Shown here piece after piece: positions 15,128-23,342 of a stretch of 33,077 nucleotides of DNA. The stretch is taken from the NCBI RefSeq assembly GCF_002812805.1, contig NZ_NMUM01000013.1:1-33077 (forward strand). The letters run 5' to 3'. The notes below the pieces were generated by a model. That model did no database searches, was not told the DNA's origin, and saw nothing but the letters and a program-made list of their open reading frames with translations. The DNA is from Microbacterium lacus. GTDB taxonomy: Bacteria; Actinomycetota; Actinomycetes; Actinomycetales; Microbacteriaceae. The stretch's first letter is position 1. Each line of letters opens with the position of its first letter. The position numbers were made by a program, and so were the translations under genes.

Positions 15128-15988
15128 ATGGCCTCTGCTGCACTCGTCACCGCACCCACCTTCACCGCCGCTCAGACGGCCTCGACCACGGACGTGGGCG
15201 TTGCTTCGGGACCGAAGACGGCCGTCTCGATCCGTGCGGCAGACAAGATCTTCTCGCTGGGCCGTGGTAAGCAGTTGCAGGCCCTGGCGCAGGTCGACAT
15301 CGAGATCGAGGAGGGCGAGTTCGTCGCCATCATCGGCCCGTCCGGGTGCGGCAAGTCGACGGTGCTGCGCCTCGCGGCAGGGCTCGACGAGCCGACGAAC
15401 GGAAGCGTCGAGATCTTCGGTGCCGAGCCGCGCCAGTTGGCGAAGCAGCACCGGCTGGGCGTCGCGTTCCAGGAGCATGCCCTGTTGCCGTGGGCCTCCG
15501 TGCGCTCGAACATCGCGCTGCCCCACAAAGTCGCCGGCCACAAGGTCGACGATGCCCGGGTAGACGGACTCATCGAGCTCGTCGGGCTCAGCGGTTTCGA
15601 GAAGGCGCGGCCGAAGCAGCTCTCGGGTGGCATGCGCCAGCGCGTGTCCATCGCACGCGCCCTCGTGCTGAGTCCGGATCTGCTTCTCCTGGACGAACCA
15701 TTCGGCGCACTCGATGCCGTCACACGTCGACGCATGAATGCCGAGCTCGCGCGCATCTGGGGCGAGGAGAAGATCACCTCGATCCTCGTGACCCACGACG
15801 TCGACGAAGCACTCATCCTCGCCGATCGGATCATCGTGATGACCGGGCGCCCCGGGCAGGTCCGCGAGGTCAAGAAGGTCGACTTCCCCCGTCCGCGGGA
15901 TGCCGAGACCACCCGATCTCCCGAGTTCCATGCCCTCGTCGACGAGCTCACCTCGCTCCTCGATGCCAGCGAAAGCGCCGCGGCGTGA
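15128..15988 (+). CDS. NMT1/nitrate-sulfonate-type ABC transporter ATPase
   Basis: The 286-residue ATPase powers import through the two permeases that follow. Motifs are complete: Walker A GPSGCGKST (residues 70-78), Q-loop VAFQEHALLPW (Gln115), signature LSGGMRQR (165-172), Walker B LLLLDE (185-190) and switch His223 (VTHDVDEA). The block FQEHALLPWASVRSNI is typical of the SsuB/TauB/ThiZ branch, which serves nitrate, sulfonate, taurine and pyrimidine-precursor importers. About 30 low-complexity residues precede the domain. ATG 15128 has only a weak ribosome-binding sequence (GGACGGATCC). The gene begins an operon of four transporter genes; its stop overlaps the first permease by GTGA. The promoter carries a GlnR-type box and a TetR-type operator. 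Confidence 0.92.
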   Translation: MASAALVTAPTFTAAQTASTTDVGVASGPKTAVSIRAADKIFSLGRGKQLQALAQVDIEIEEGEFVAIIGPSGCGKSTVLRLAAGLDEPTNGSVEIFGAEPRQLAKQHRLGVAFQEHALLPWASVRSNIALPHKVAGHKVDDARVDGLIELVGLSGFEKARPKQLSGGMRQRVSIARALVLSPDLLLLDEPFGALDAVTRRRMNAELARIWGEEKITSILVTHDVDEALILADRIIVMTGRPGQVREVKKVDFPRPRDAETTRSPEFHALVDELTSLLDASESAAA

Positions 15989-16740
15989 AGCCCACCCGGC
16001 GATCCACCAAAGTCATCTACGGAGTCGTCGGCAGTGCGCTCCTCATCCTGGGCGCCGAACTCATCGGACAGTTCCAGCTCGCCGGACGGGCATGGCCCCC
16101 GTTGACGGATGTCGTGGCGTACGTCTCGACGCCGGCCGGCGCGAGCCTCGTGTGGCGGAACGCCCTCGTCACGCTCTCGGCCGCCGCCCAAGGGTTCGTC
16201 CTCGGCGTCGCCGTTGCCGTGATCGGGGCGGCGCTCGCGCTGGTCGTCCCGCTGCTGCGTCCGGGATTCGATCGCTTCGCGGCCATCCTCCACGCGGTAC
16301 CGACCATCGCCCTGGCGCCGCTTCTGATCACGACCGTCGGCCGCGAGGATACGCCGATGGTGATCGCGGCACTCAGCGTCGGGTTCGTCATGTTCGTCAC
16401 GATGACGTCGGGCTTCGCCCACACGAGTGCCGCGCACGAAGACGTCTTCACCGTGCTCGGTTCCCAGCGCATCCAGCGCCTCGCGCGTCTCGAAGTGCCG
16501 CAGGCGATTCCCGCCTTCTTCGACGGACTGACGCTTGCGGCTCCCGCCGCCGTGCTCGGGGCGACGATCGGCGAGTGGTTCGGTGCCCCGATGGGGCTCG
16601 GACTGGTGCTCGTCAGCGCCATGCAGAACTACCAGATGGCCCTGCTCTGGTCGGCGGCGCTGGCGGCGACCATCATGTCGCTGGCGGCATATCTCATCTT
16701 CGTCCAACTGCAACGTGTCGCCGTTCGGAGGTTCGCATGA
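15985..16740 (+). CDS. NMT1-type ABC transporter permease 1
   Basis: The 251-residue inner-membrane protein of the BPD_transp_1 family has about six membrane helices. The EAA loop that contacts the ATPase is seen as EVPQAIPAFFDGLTLAAPAAVLGATIGEWFGAPMGLG in the second half. The start is GTG 15985, which overlaps the ATPase stop (GTGA); the open frame continues far upstream but only as a shadow of the ATPase gene. The following permease starts within its stop codon (ATGA at 16737-16740). The two permeases are different in sequence and should form a heterodimer channel. Confidence 0.9.
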   Translation: MKPTRRSTKVIYGVVGSALLILGAELIGQFQLAGRAWPPLTDVVAYVSTPAGASLVWRNALVTLSAAAQGFVLGVAVAVIGAALALVVPLLRPGFDRFAAILHAVPTIALAPLLITTVGREDTPMVIAALSVGFVMFVTMTSGFAHTSAAHEDVFTVLGSQRIQRLARLEVPQAIPAFFDGLTLAAPAAVLGATIGEWFGAPMGLGLVLVSAMQNYQMALLWSAALAATIMSLAAYLIFVQLQRVAVRRFA

Positions 16741-17492
16741 GCCGCCTGCGTGCGTTCGGTGTGGGTCTGCTGCACCTCTGGCCGATCGCCCTGATCCTGG
16801 TCGCCTGGGACCTCTGGATCGTCCTGAACGACTACACGTCGACCGTCGCTCCTCGTCCCTGGAACGTCATCACCGACCTCACCGCGGGATTCGGCGACTA
16901 TCTGCCCTCCGTGCTCTACACCCTGGGCGTCTCGTTGGGCGGGTTGATCGGCGGGACCCTCATTGGTTTCGTCGCCGGTATCGCGGTGTGGTGGTCGGCC
17001 GCGCTGTCGGGCGTCGTGACACCGACAGCCCTCGTCATCCGCTCGGTTCCCATCACCGCGATGATCCCGATCATCGCCCGGATCGTCGGCTACGGCGACG
17101 CGGCCGTGATCACCTCAACCGCGCTGATCTGCTTCTTTCCCGCCTTCGTCTTCACACTGTCGGGGTTGGCCTCGATTCCCGAAGCCGGTGCGGATCTGTT
17201 CCGGGTCATGGGTGCCAACAAGCTGCAGGTACTCGGACGCCTCGGCATCCTGCATGCGCTGCCGAATCTCATGATCTCGGTGCGCATCACCGCCCCGACC
17301 GCGGTGCTGGCGGCCATGCTCGCCGAGTTCCTCATGGGTACCAATGGACTCGGTGCCCTGTTCTCGGAGTCGCGCAGTTACATGAATATGGAGCGCGCCT
17401 GGGGCACCGCCCTCATCGCGACCATCGCGTCCGTGCTGGTGTTCCTCGGTGCGCGCGTGCTCGAGCGTCGCGTGGACGCACGCGTCACCTGA
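16737..17492 (+). CDS. NMT1-type ABC transporter permease 2
   Basis: This 251-residue membrane protein is the second half of the channel. It has about six hydrophobic helices and an EAA loop (HALPNLMISVRITAPTAVLAAMLAEFLMGTNGLG) near residues 178-210. The segment PIIARIVGYGDAAVITSTALICFFPAF is typical of the SsuC/TauC/ThiX-type permeases. Its ATG overlaps the stop of permease 1. A 122-base gap containing a stem-loop separates it from the solute-binding gene, which may let the receptor be produced in larger amounts than the membrane parts. Confidence 0.9.
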   Translation: MSRLRAFGVGLLHLWPIALILVAWDLWIVLNDYTSTVAPRPWNVITDLTAGFGDYLPSVLYTLGVSLGGLIGGTLIGFVAGIAVWWSAALSGVVTPTALVIRSVPITAMIPIIARIVGYGDAAVITSTALICFFPAFVFTLSGLASIPEAGADLFRVMGANKLQVLGRLGILHALPNLMISVRITAPTAVLAAMLAEFLMGTNGLGALFSESRSYMNMERAWGTALIATIASVLVFLGARVLERRVDARVT

Positions 17493-17516
17493 TCCATCCC
17501 GATCCGATCCGCCAGT

Positions 17517-17534
17517 GTCGCGCAGGGGCGCGAC
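17517..17534 (+). other. Intercistronic stem-loop upstream of the solute-binding gene
   Basis: GTCGCGC-AGGG-GCGCGAC is a perfect 7-bp GC stem with a 4-base loop, 24 bases after the permease stop. No U-tract follows. The same intergenic region carries TGCCGAAAACAGCC (17549-17562), identical to a 14-mer at 1496-1509 upstream of the other binding-protein gene. Confidence 0.5.
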
Positions 17535-17614
17535 CGTGGCGGGAGCCTTGCCGAAAACAGCCCACTCGATCTTGAAATCGCCCGATCAGATGCCCAACCC
17601 ACACAAGGAGTCAC

Positions 17615-18688
17615 ATGTCGCACCCCCTGTCACGAGCCACACCGCACGGCCGCGAGCGCATCTTGACCGCATCCTCGTTCGCCCTCGTCGCATCGCTGGC
17701 GCTCGCCGGCTGCGCGGGTGCGGCGGGTGACGCCGAGAGCACGGAGGTCGGGGAGGAACTGACCACCATCCGGGTCTCGCTCGGCTGGATCAAGAACGTC
17801 GAGTGGGGAGGATTCTGGATCGCCGATGCCGAGGGCTATTACGCCGAAGAAGGTATCGAGGTCGAATGGATCGGTGGCGGGCCGAACGCCCCCACCACCA
17901 TGGCGACCGTCGCCGCGGGGGATGCCGACCTCGGTATCGTGCCCGGCACGCAATCGTGGCTGCAAACCTTCGCCGACGGAAACGACTGGACGGCGATCGG
18001 CGCGCTGTTCCAGGAGAGCCCCGGCGCGCTCGTGTCGCTCGCCGATGATCCCGTCACGTCCGCCGAAGACATGGTCGGGAAGACGGTGCTCGGGCAAGAG
18101 GGCACCCAGATCAACTACGACGCGGTGTTCGCGCTCGCGGGTCTCGAGCCCGACTACGAATTCATCCCGGTCGGCTACGACATCGCGCCCCTCGTCGACG
18201 GCCAGGGTGTCGCATACACCGCCTACGCGACCAACCAGCCGATCATGCTCGAAGAGCAGTACGGACTCTCGCCCGACGACTACGTGGTGACGCTGTATGC
18301 CGAGCTCGGCATGCCGCTCTACGGCAACGTCGTGTACGGCGATTCCGCGTACATCGAAGAGAACGGCGACCTGATGGAGGGCTTCTTGCGGGCATCCATC
18401 CGGGGCTGGGAAGAGAACGGGGAGGACTTCGCTGTCGGAGCCCAGCTGTCCGTCGACGAGTACGGAGCCGATCTCGGTCTCGACATCGTGCAGCAGACCC
18501 GTGAGAACGAACTGCAGCAGCCGTTGGTCGTGGGTGAGTACGGCGACCCGCTGTTCTGGATGGACCCCGAGCTGATGCTGGAACTGATGTATCCGGGCCT
18601 CGAAGCGGCCGGCTACGCGGATCTTCCGGACCCGAACGACTACATCGACATGAGCTACCTCGAGGCGGCCCACGCGAGCCTCGAATAA
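17615..18688 (+). CDS. NMT1/THI5-like ABC transporter solute-binding lipoprotein
   Basis: The 357-residue protein is the external receptor of the importer. A signal peptide ends in lipobox LALAGC (Cys33), and the mature part opens with the NMT1-family pattern IRVSLGWIKNVEWGGFWIADAEGYYAEEGIEVEWIGGGPN, followed by ADLGIVPGTQSWL and the hinge region MVGKTVLGQEGTQINYDAVF. Relatives bind thiamin-pyrimidine precursors, riboflavin, nitrate, sulfonates or phthalate-like acids, so the ligand is probably small and polar or heterocyclic. AAGGAG six bases before ATG 17615 is the best ribosome-binding site in the operon. Strong stem-loops lie both upstream (17517) and downstream (18696), which fits high receptor expression. 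Confidence 0.9.
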   Translation: MSHPLSRATPHGRERILTASSFALVASLALAGCAGAAGDAESTEVGEELTTIRVSLGWIKNVEWGGFWIADAEGYYAEEGIEVEWIGGGPNAPTTMATVAAGDADLGIVPGTQSWLQTFADGNDWTAIGALFQESPGALVSLADDPVTSAEDMVGKTVLGQEGTQINYDAVFALAGLEPDYEFIPVGYDIAPLVDGQGVAYTAYATNQPIMLEEQYGLSPDDYVVTLYAELGMPLYGNVVYGDSAYIEENGDLMEGFLRASIRGWEENGEDFAVGAQLSVDEYGADLGLDIVQQTRENELQQPLVVGEYGDPLFWMDPELMLELMYPGLEAAGYADLPDPNDYIDMSYLEAAHASLE

Positions 18689-18695
18689 TCCCGTG

Positions 18696-18730
18696 AGGTG
18701 GGGCTCGGGAGTTCATCCCGGGCCCCACCT
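18696..18730 (+). other. Strong intercistronic hairpin after the solute-binding gene
   Basis: AGGTGGGGCTCGGGA (18696-18710) pairs with TCCCGGGCCCCACCT (18716-18730) over 15 bp with a single G-U-type position and a 5-base loop. It begins eight bases after the stop and has no U-tract. It could stabilise the receptor mRNA end, or attenuate transcription into the deaminase and monooxygenase genes. Confidence 0.6.
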
Positions 18731-18766
18731 CCCACCCCCATCACTTCGATAACGAGAGAGAAACGC

Positions 18767-19783
18767 ATGACCCTCACCGAGTCCCTCACCCCCGATGACG
18801 CCACCGTCAGAGATCTGCAGGCCCTGCCCAAGGGGCACCTCCACCTGCACATGGAGGCGGCCATGCGACCGGGCACGCTCGTCGACCTGTCGGGTGCGCT
18901 CGGGATCGAGCCCGTCGTGACGAGCGGATTCTCCGGGTTCACGGCGTTCAGCGAGACCTACCGCGGTCTGCTCGCGGCCATGGATCACCCCGACCACCTC
19001 GGCATCCTGATGGACCAGATCTTCGAAGATCAGGCGGCGGAGGGTGTTGCCTATCTCGAGCTCGGAGTGAGCCCTCGCTTCTACGCCGGGCGGTACGGAT
19101 CGCTCGAGGCATCGCTCGCCGAGATGCTCGACCTCGCGCGGTCCGCTTCGGCGACCCACGGCGTTGCGTTCGGTTTCATGCCGACGATCGATCGCACCGC
19201 CGGGCTCGAGAACGCGATCGAGGTCGCTCGTGCCGCGGCGCGGTTCGCCGGCGATGGCGTCGTGTCGCTCGGACTCGCCGCGGACGAACGCGGCTTCCCC
19301 TGCGCCGACTTCGCCGATGCCTTCGCGATCGGCCGCGCGGCGGGACTGCAGTCGACACCCCATGCGGGTGAGCTGGTGGGACCGGAGTCCGTCTGGGAGG
19401 CGATCGACGTCCTCCGGGCGGATCGGATCCTGCACGGCGTGCGGGCGGTCGAGGACCCGGAGTTGGTGGCACTCCTGGCTGAGCGCGGCATCCCGCTCGA
19501 CGTGTGCCCGACGTCGAACGTGCTGCTCGACGTCGTGGCCGAGATCGGCGAGCACCCGCTGACGGTCCTGCTGGATGCCGGCGTGCGGTGCTCGATCAAC
19601 GCCGATGACCCGATCCTGTTCGGCCCCGACATCCTGGCCGAGTACGAACTGTGTCGCACGAGCCTGGGCATGACAGACGAGCAGCTCGCCGCGTGCGCGT
19701 GGACGTCGATCGAGACGACGCTCGCACCCTCAGACGTCAAGGCCGCGGCGAAGACCGCGATCGACGGGTGGCTTGCGGCATGA
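18767..19783 (+). CDS. Adenosine-deaminase-family aminohydrolase
   Basis: The 338-residue TIM-barrel protein belongs to the adenosine/adenine deaminase family, which hydrolyses an amino group off a nitrogen ring and releases ammonia. Zinc and catalytic residues are visible: His26 and His28 (GHLHLHME), His199 with Glu202 (STPHAGE), His223 (RILHGV) and Asp280-Asp281 (SINADDP). The usual GxDLAGdE substrate loop is GLAADERG here, lacking the Asp, and the N-terminal LHxHLeG reads LHLHMEA, so the substrate may not be adenosine. GAGAGAG precedes ATG 18767. It follows the importer genes and overlaps the first flavin monooxygenase by ATGA, which links deamination directly to oxidation. Confidence 0.88.
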   Translation: MTLTESLTPDDATVRDLQALPKGHLHLHMEAAMRPGTLVDLSGALGIEPVVTSGFSGFTAFSETYRGLLAAMDHPDHLGILMDQIFEDQAAEGVAYLELGVSPRFYAGRYGSLEASLAEMLDLARSASATHGVAFGFMPTIDRTAGLENAIEVARAAARFAGDGVVSLGLAADERGFPCADFADAFAIGRAAGLQSTPHAGELVGPESVWEAIDVLRADRILHGVRAVEDPELVALLAERGIPLDVCPTSNVLLDVVAEIGEHPLTVLLDAGVRCSINADDPILFGPDILAEYELCRTSLGMTDEQLAACAWTSIETTLAPSDVKAAAKTAIDGWLAA

Positions 19784-21183
19784 GCAAGACACTGCACTTC
19801 GGCGTCTTTGAGGTCATGGGCCCCCAGGTGGGTGGCACCTACAGTTGGGCGCACCCGCGCAGCGAGGGCCTGTCCTACCTCGACCCGCAGCATTGGATCC
19901 GGATGGTGCGGATCCTCGAAGACACCGGGTTCGACTTCCTCTTTTTCGCGGGGGGCTACGGCTATCCGCTGATCGACGGCGACTTGCCCCATGTGGCGAC
20001 CGAGAAGGCCATCAACTTCCCGAGCCTGGACCCGGACTACCTGATTCCGATCGTCGCCCAGCACACCGACCGGCTCGGCTTCGTCGTGACGCAGTCGACG
20101 GGCCTGGATCATCCCGTTCAGCTCGCCCGTCGGTTCTCGACCCTCGATCATCTGACGGGTGGACGCATCGGCTGGAACATCGTCACGGGGGCGTCGCAGA
20201 ACGCGATCGCCGACGTGTTCGGTCACGACAGCATGGTGCCGCACGACACCCGCTACGAAATGGCGGCGGAGTATGTGGAACTCGCCGCCCGCTTCTGGGA
20301 AACCGCGTGGGATGACGACGCCTTCGTCGGCGACGCCGCGGCGGGCATCTTCGCGCGACGCGACGGGGTGCACCGCGTGACCTACGACGGCGCGCACTAT
20401 CGGTCGCGAGGATACTTCGGCGCACCGCCCTCGCCCCAGCGCACGCCCGTGCTCTTCCAGGCCGGCACATCACCGGCTGGCCGAGCTTTCGCCGCCTCGA
20501 ACGCCGAGTGCGTGTTCGTGCAGGCGACGACCCCCGAGCGGACGGCCGCGGCCGTCGCCGATATCCGCCGGCTCGCCAGCGAGGCCGGTCGCGACCCCGA
20601 GGCCATCACCCTGATGTGCGGCCTGACCGTCTTTGTCGGCGAAACCGAAGCCGATGCGCTGCGGTACGAAGCCGAATTCGATGCGATGCAGACCGACGAG
20701 ATCGTGGCGTCGCTGTACGCCGGCAATACCGGCATCGATCTGCTGGCGCTCGACCCCGACAAAACACTGCACCAGGTACTGGATGCCGGCGGGCCCATCG
20801 GGCAGATGGGTACGAGCAACATCGAGCGCTTCCTCGGTGACGCCGAGGGCACGGGTGCGCCGACCGTGCGAGAGATCCTCGACCAGTTGCGCGGCCGGGG
20901 GACGCGCGGCTTCCGTATCGTCGGAAGCCCGATCCAGGTGGCGGATCAGATCGAGTCGCTGATCGCCGCGACCGACCTCGATGGTTTTCTGATCGAGCCG
21001 GTCTTTGCGCCCCACGACCTCGAAGACTTCGGGCGGCTCGTGATGCCGATCCTGCGCGAACGCGGCCGGCTTCGCGACGGCGAGGCCGGCAACACGCTCC
21101 GCGCGCGGCTGTCGGAGACCCCGGGCAATGACCGGCTCGGCGCGGCGCACCCCGTCATCGCATCCCCGGTGACCGCGGGTTGA
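19780..21183 (+). CDS. NtaA/SnaA/DszA-type flavin-dependent monooxygenase 1
   Basis: The 467-residue protein is a luciferase-fold, reduced-FMN-dependent monooxygenase of the NtaA/SnaA/DszA branch. Members use FMNH2 supplied by a separate reductase to oxidise and cleave C-N or C-S bonds, including ring opening of heterocycles. The family hallmark GGRIGWNIVTGASQNA lies near residue 127; other shared blocks are TERLGFV-like DRLGFVVTQST, QRTPVLFQAGTSPAGRAFAA and PTVREILDQL. It is the most divergent of the three paralogues here: its N-terminus has an extended VMGPQVGGTYSWAHP loop and the lid region differs. ATG 19780 overlaps the deaminase stop, so it belongs to the importer-deaminase operon. No flavin reductase is encoded in the window. 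Confidence 0.92.
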   Translation: MSKTLHFGVFEVMGPQVGGTYSWAHPRSEGLSYLDPQHWIRMVRILEDTGFDFLFFAGGYGYPLIDGDLPHVATEKAINFPSLDPDYLIPIVAQHTDRLGFVVTQSTGLDHPVQLARRFSTLDHLTGGRIGWNIVTGASQNAIADVFGHDSMVPHDTRYEMAAEYVELAARFWETAWDDDAFVGDAAAGIFARRDGVHRVTYDGAHYRSRGYFGAPPSPQRTPVLFQAGTSPAGRAFAASNAECVFVQATTPERTAAAVADIRRLASEAGRDPEAITLMCGLTVFVGETEADALRYEAEFDAMQTDEIVASLYAGNTGIDLLALDPDKTLHQVLDAGGPIGQMGTSNIERFLGDAEGTGAPTVREILDQLRGRGTRGFRIVGSPIQVADQIESLIAATDLDGFLIEPVFAPHDLEDFGRLVMPILRERGRLRDGEAGNTLRARLSETPGNDRLGAAHPVIASPVTAG

Positions 21184-21216
21184 TCGGCACCCGACGGGGC
21201 ACCGATCCGCCGCCCG

Positions 21217-21222
21217 TAAGAT
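21217..21222 (+). promoter_or_regulatory. -10 element of the TetR gene (leaderless start)
   Basis: TAAGAT fits the TAnnnT pattern and lies seven bases before GTG 21230, the spacing typical of leaderless actinobacterial mRNAs. No ribosome-binding sequence precedes either possible start codon. Confidence 0.5.
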
Positions 21223-21229
21223 GAGCCGG

Positions 21230-21826
21230 GTGGAGAACACGCCGGAGCGTCAGCGCCTGCTGGGCTTGGTTGTCGACCTCATCCTGCGCGATGGGGTCAT
21301 CGATCTCAGCCTGAGTGCGATCTCACGTGCGATCGGCTCGAACAATCGCATGCTGCTCTACTACTTCGGCTCGAAGCAGGAACTGATCGGCGAGGCGGCG
21401 CTCGTCGCGTTCGACAGCTTCCCGCGGTTGCGTGACATGTTCGCCCGACTGAGCCAGCCGGGGGATCTCGAGCAGCGCTTGCTCACAGCGTGGGACGATC
21501 TCGCCGACCCCGACAGCCGGCCGTACGTCCGACTGTTCTTCCAGCGGTTCGGCATCGCCATGCGCGATCCGGACGACTGGGGCGATTTCATCGAGCGTGT
21601 CGGGCGGGAGTGGATCGAAGACGTTCGCGACACGCTCCTGGCGGACGGTTTCTCGCCCGAGGACGCCCTGTCCGGCGCGACGCGGGTCATCGCGCTGTTC
21701 CGTGGCTTGCAGTTTCTGCTGTTGTCGGGCGTTGACCCCGCTCAGCTGCGCGCGGCGTATCGCGACGCCATCCGGGATCTTTCGGGGACTGCTGCCCTCG
21801 CGCGCGCCTCCGTACCCTCGGCCTGA
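21230..21826 (+). CDS. TetR-family transcriptional regulator
   Basis: The protein is about 198 residues. Its N-terminal helix-turn-helix is clear (LSLSAISRAIGSNNRMLLYYFGSKQELIGEA), followed by an all-helical ligand-binding domain. GTG 21230 is preferred because a TAAGAT -10 precedes it at leaderless spacing; ATG 21221 lies in the same frame within that -10 and would add three residues. It sits between monooxygenase 1 and the promoter of monooxygenases 2 and 3. A perfect TetR-style palindrome lies 77 bases downstream of its stop, and a close variant sits at the importer promoter, so it probably represses both transcripts until a pathway compound binds. The inducer is unknown. Confidence 0.9.
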   Translation: MENTPERQRLLGLVVDLILRDGVIDLSLSAISRAIGSNNRMLLYYFGSKQELIGEAALVAFDSFPRLRDMFARLSQPGDLEQRLLTAWDDLADPDSRPYVRLFFQRFGIAMRDPDDWGDFIERVGREWIEDVRDTLLADGFSPEDALSGATRVIALFRGLQFLLLSGVDPAQLRAAYRDAIRDLSGTAALARASVPSA

Positions 21827-21849
21827 CAGGCCGACCCGGCCGACCCGTG

Positions 21850-21887
21850 GTCGTCCAGGTTTTTCGGGACGGTGACACGGGCGAAAC
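21850..21887 (+). promoter_or_regulatory. GlnR-type box before flavin monooxygenases 2 and 3
   Basis: GTGAC (21872-21876), six bases, then GAAAC (21883-21887) is a perfect gTnAc-n6-GaAAc half. The preceding half at the same 11-base steps is poor (GTCGT at 21850, TTTTC at 21861). GAAAC ends ten bases before the -10, exactly as at the importer promoter. Confidence 0.6.
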
Positions 21888-21897
21888 AATCGCACCC

Positions 21898-21919
21898 TAG
21901 CTTTGAACTGTTCAGTTCA
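21898..21919 (+). promoter_or_regulatory. -10 hexamer and TetR-type operator of monooxygenases 2 and 3
   Basis: TAGCTT (21898-21903) is followed by the palindrome TGAACTG-TT-CAGTTCA (21904-21919), a perfect 7-bp inverted repeat around the expected transcription start. Start-to-start spacing from GAAAC to the operator is 21 bases, the same as at 15026-15047. Confidence 0.7.
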
Positions 21920-21937
21920 GTGGCGAGAGGTGAAGAC

Positions 21938-23332
21938 ATGGGTTCCGAAGGCACGAAGCAGCCGTGGAAGATCGGAATGTTCCAGTGCGCGGGGCTGATG
22001 GGGGCATGGAAGCTACCCGAAAACACCGCGACCGACTTCCTCGACCTGAACCACTGGTTGACGATGGCCCGCCGATGCGAGGATGCCGGCGTCGACTTCC
22101 TGTTCTTCGCCGACGACTACGGGTACCCGGTCGTCGGCGACGGTATCCCGGCGACGGCCCTGCGCGGCGGAGTCCAGTTTCCGAAAGCCGATCCCACGAT
22201 GATCCTGCCCGCGCTCGCCGCGGTGACGGAACGGCTCGGCCTCGTCACCACGCTGTCGACCACGGTTGAGAAACCCCCGATGGTCGCACGGAAGATGGCA
22301 ACCCTCGACCACATCACCAACGGACGCATCGGCTGGAACATCGTGACCGGTGCGGGCCAGAACGCCTCCGCGCGCCTGTTCGGGTTGCCGATGACCGAGC
22401 ACGACCTGCGCTATGAGATCGCCGCGGACCACGTCGACCTCTCGCTCAAACTGTGGGAGGGATGCTGGGACGAAGGCGGGCTCGTGATCGACCGAGAGGC
22501 CGGGATCTTCGCCGACCCCGACAAGGTTCGCGAGATCGAGCACCACGGTCCGCACTTCGACGCGAACGGCTTGCTGACGGTTCCGCCCGGACCCCAGCGG
22601 ACACCCATGTTGTTCCAGGCCGGCGCATCCATTCCCGGTCGTGACCTGGCCGCAAAGTACGCCGAAGCCGTCTTCCTCGCCGCGGAGGTACCGGCGCTCA
22701 CGGCCCAGATTGCCGACATCCGCCGGCGTGCCGAGGAGTACGGCCGCGATCCGCGCTCGATCAAGTGCCTCATCGCCGGCACGTTCGTCGTCGCCGAGAC
22801 GGAGGCCGCCGCCCACGCCCTTCGTGCCCGCCAGACGGGGACGCGGTCGCTCGAAGACGCTGCCGCTTCGTACGCCTTCTTCACCGGACTCGACCTGTCG
22901 GTCATGGATCCCGACAAACCACTCGACGTCGAAGCGGCCCTCACGCAGACGGGCCGCACGAACGTCGAGCGCTTCCTCGGTCCCGACGCACCGACCGTCC
23001 GCGAGATCCTCGAGGAGTTCCAGCGCAACAGCGTCATGGGGGCGCCCTTCATCGGTGACGCCGGGCAGGTCGTTGACCAGGCGCAGGCCGTTATCGAGGC
23101 GACGGACGCCGACGGATTCCTCGTCCAGCCGGATCACACGGGCACCTTCGACAGTTTCATCGATCTCGTGATGCCCGAGTTGCGTGCGCGCGGTCTCGTG
23201 GCCACCGACCTTCCCGCGATGACGCTGCGCGAGCGGTTGCTCGGCACGGGCACGCCGCATCTCGCCCCGGAGCATCCTGGGGCGGCCTACCGACGCGACG
23301 TCGCAAGCGCTAAATCACCGGCCACCGCGTAA
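21938..23332 (+). CDS. NtaA/SnaA/DszA-type flavin-dependent monooxygenase 2
   Basis: The 464-residue luciferase-fold monooxygenase has the hallmark NGRIGWNIVTGAGQNA near residue 128, the N-terminal GVDFLFFADDYGYPVV strand-loop, and the QRTPMLFQAGASIPGRDLAAKYAEAVFLAAE block. ATG 21938 follows GAGAGGTGAAG; the frame is open to 21872, but that part overlaps the promoter. From residue 340 it shares a 22-residue identical run with monooxygenase 3, and the two align along their whole length, so they are a tandem pair from duplication. The promoter is the composite nitrogen/TetR type. Like its relatives it needs FMNH2 from a reductase encoded elsewhere. Confidence 0.92.
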   Translation: MGSEGTKQPWKIGMFQCAGLMGAWKLPENTATDFLDLNHWLTMARRCEDAGVDFLFFADDYGYPVVGDGIPATALRGGVQFPKADPTMILPALAAVTERLGLVTTLSTTVEKPPMVARKMATLDHITNGRIGWNIVTGAGQNASARLFGLPMTEHDLRYEIAADHVDLSLKLWEGCWDEGGLVIDREAGIFADPDKVREIEHHGPHFDANGLLTVPPGPQRTPMLFQAGASIPGRDLAAKYAEAVFLAAEVPALTAQIADIRRRAEEYGRDPRSIKCLIAGTFVVAETEAAAHALRARQTGTRSLEDAAASYAFFTGLDLSVMDPDKPLDVEAALTQTGRTNVERFLGPDAPTVREILEEFQRNSVMGAPFIGDAGQVVDQAQAVIEATDADGFLVQPDHTGTFDSFIDLVMPELRARGLVATDLPAMTLRERLLGTGTPHLAPEHPGAAYRRDVASAKSPATA

Positions 23333-23342
23333 GGAGCGAATC

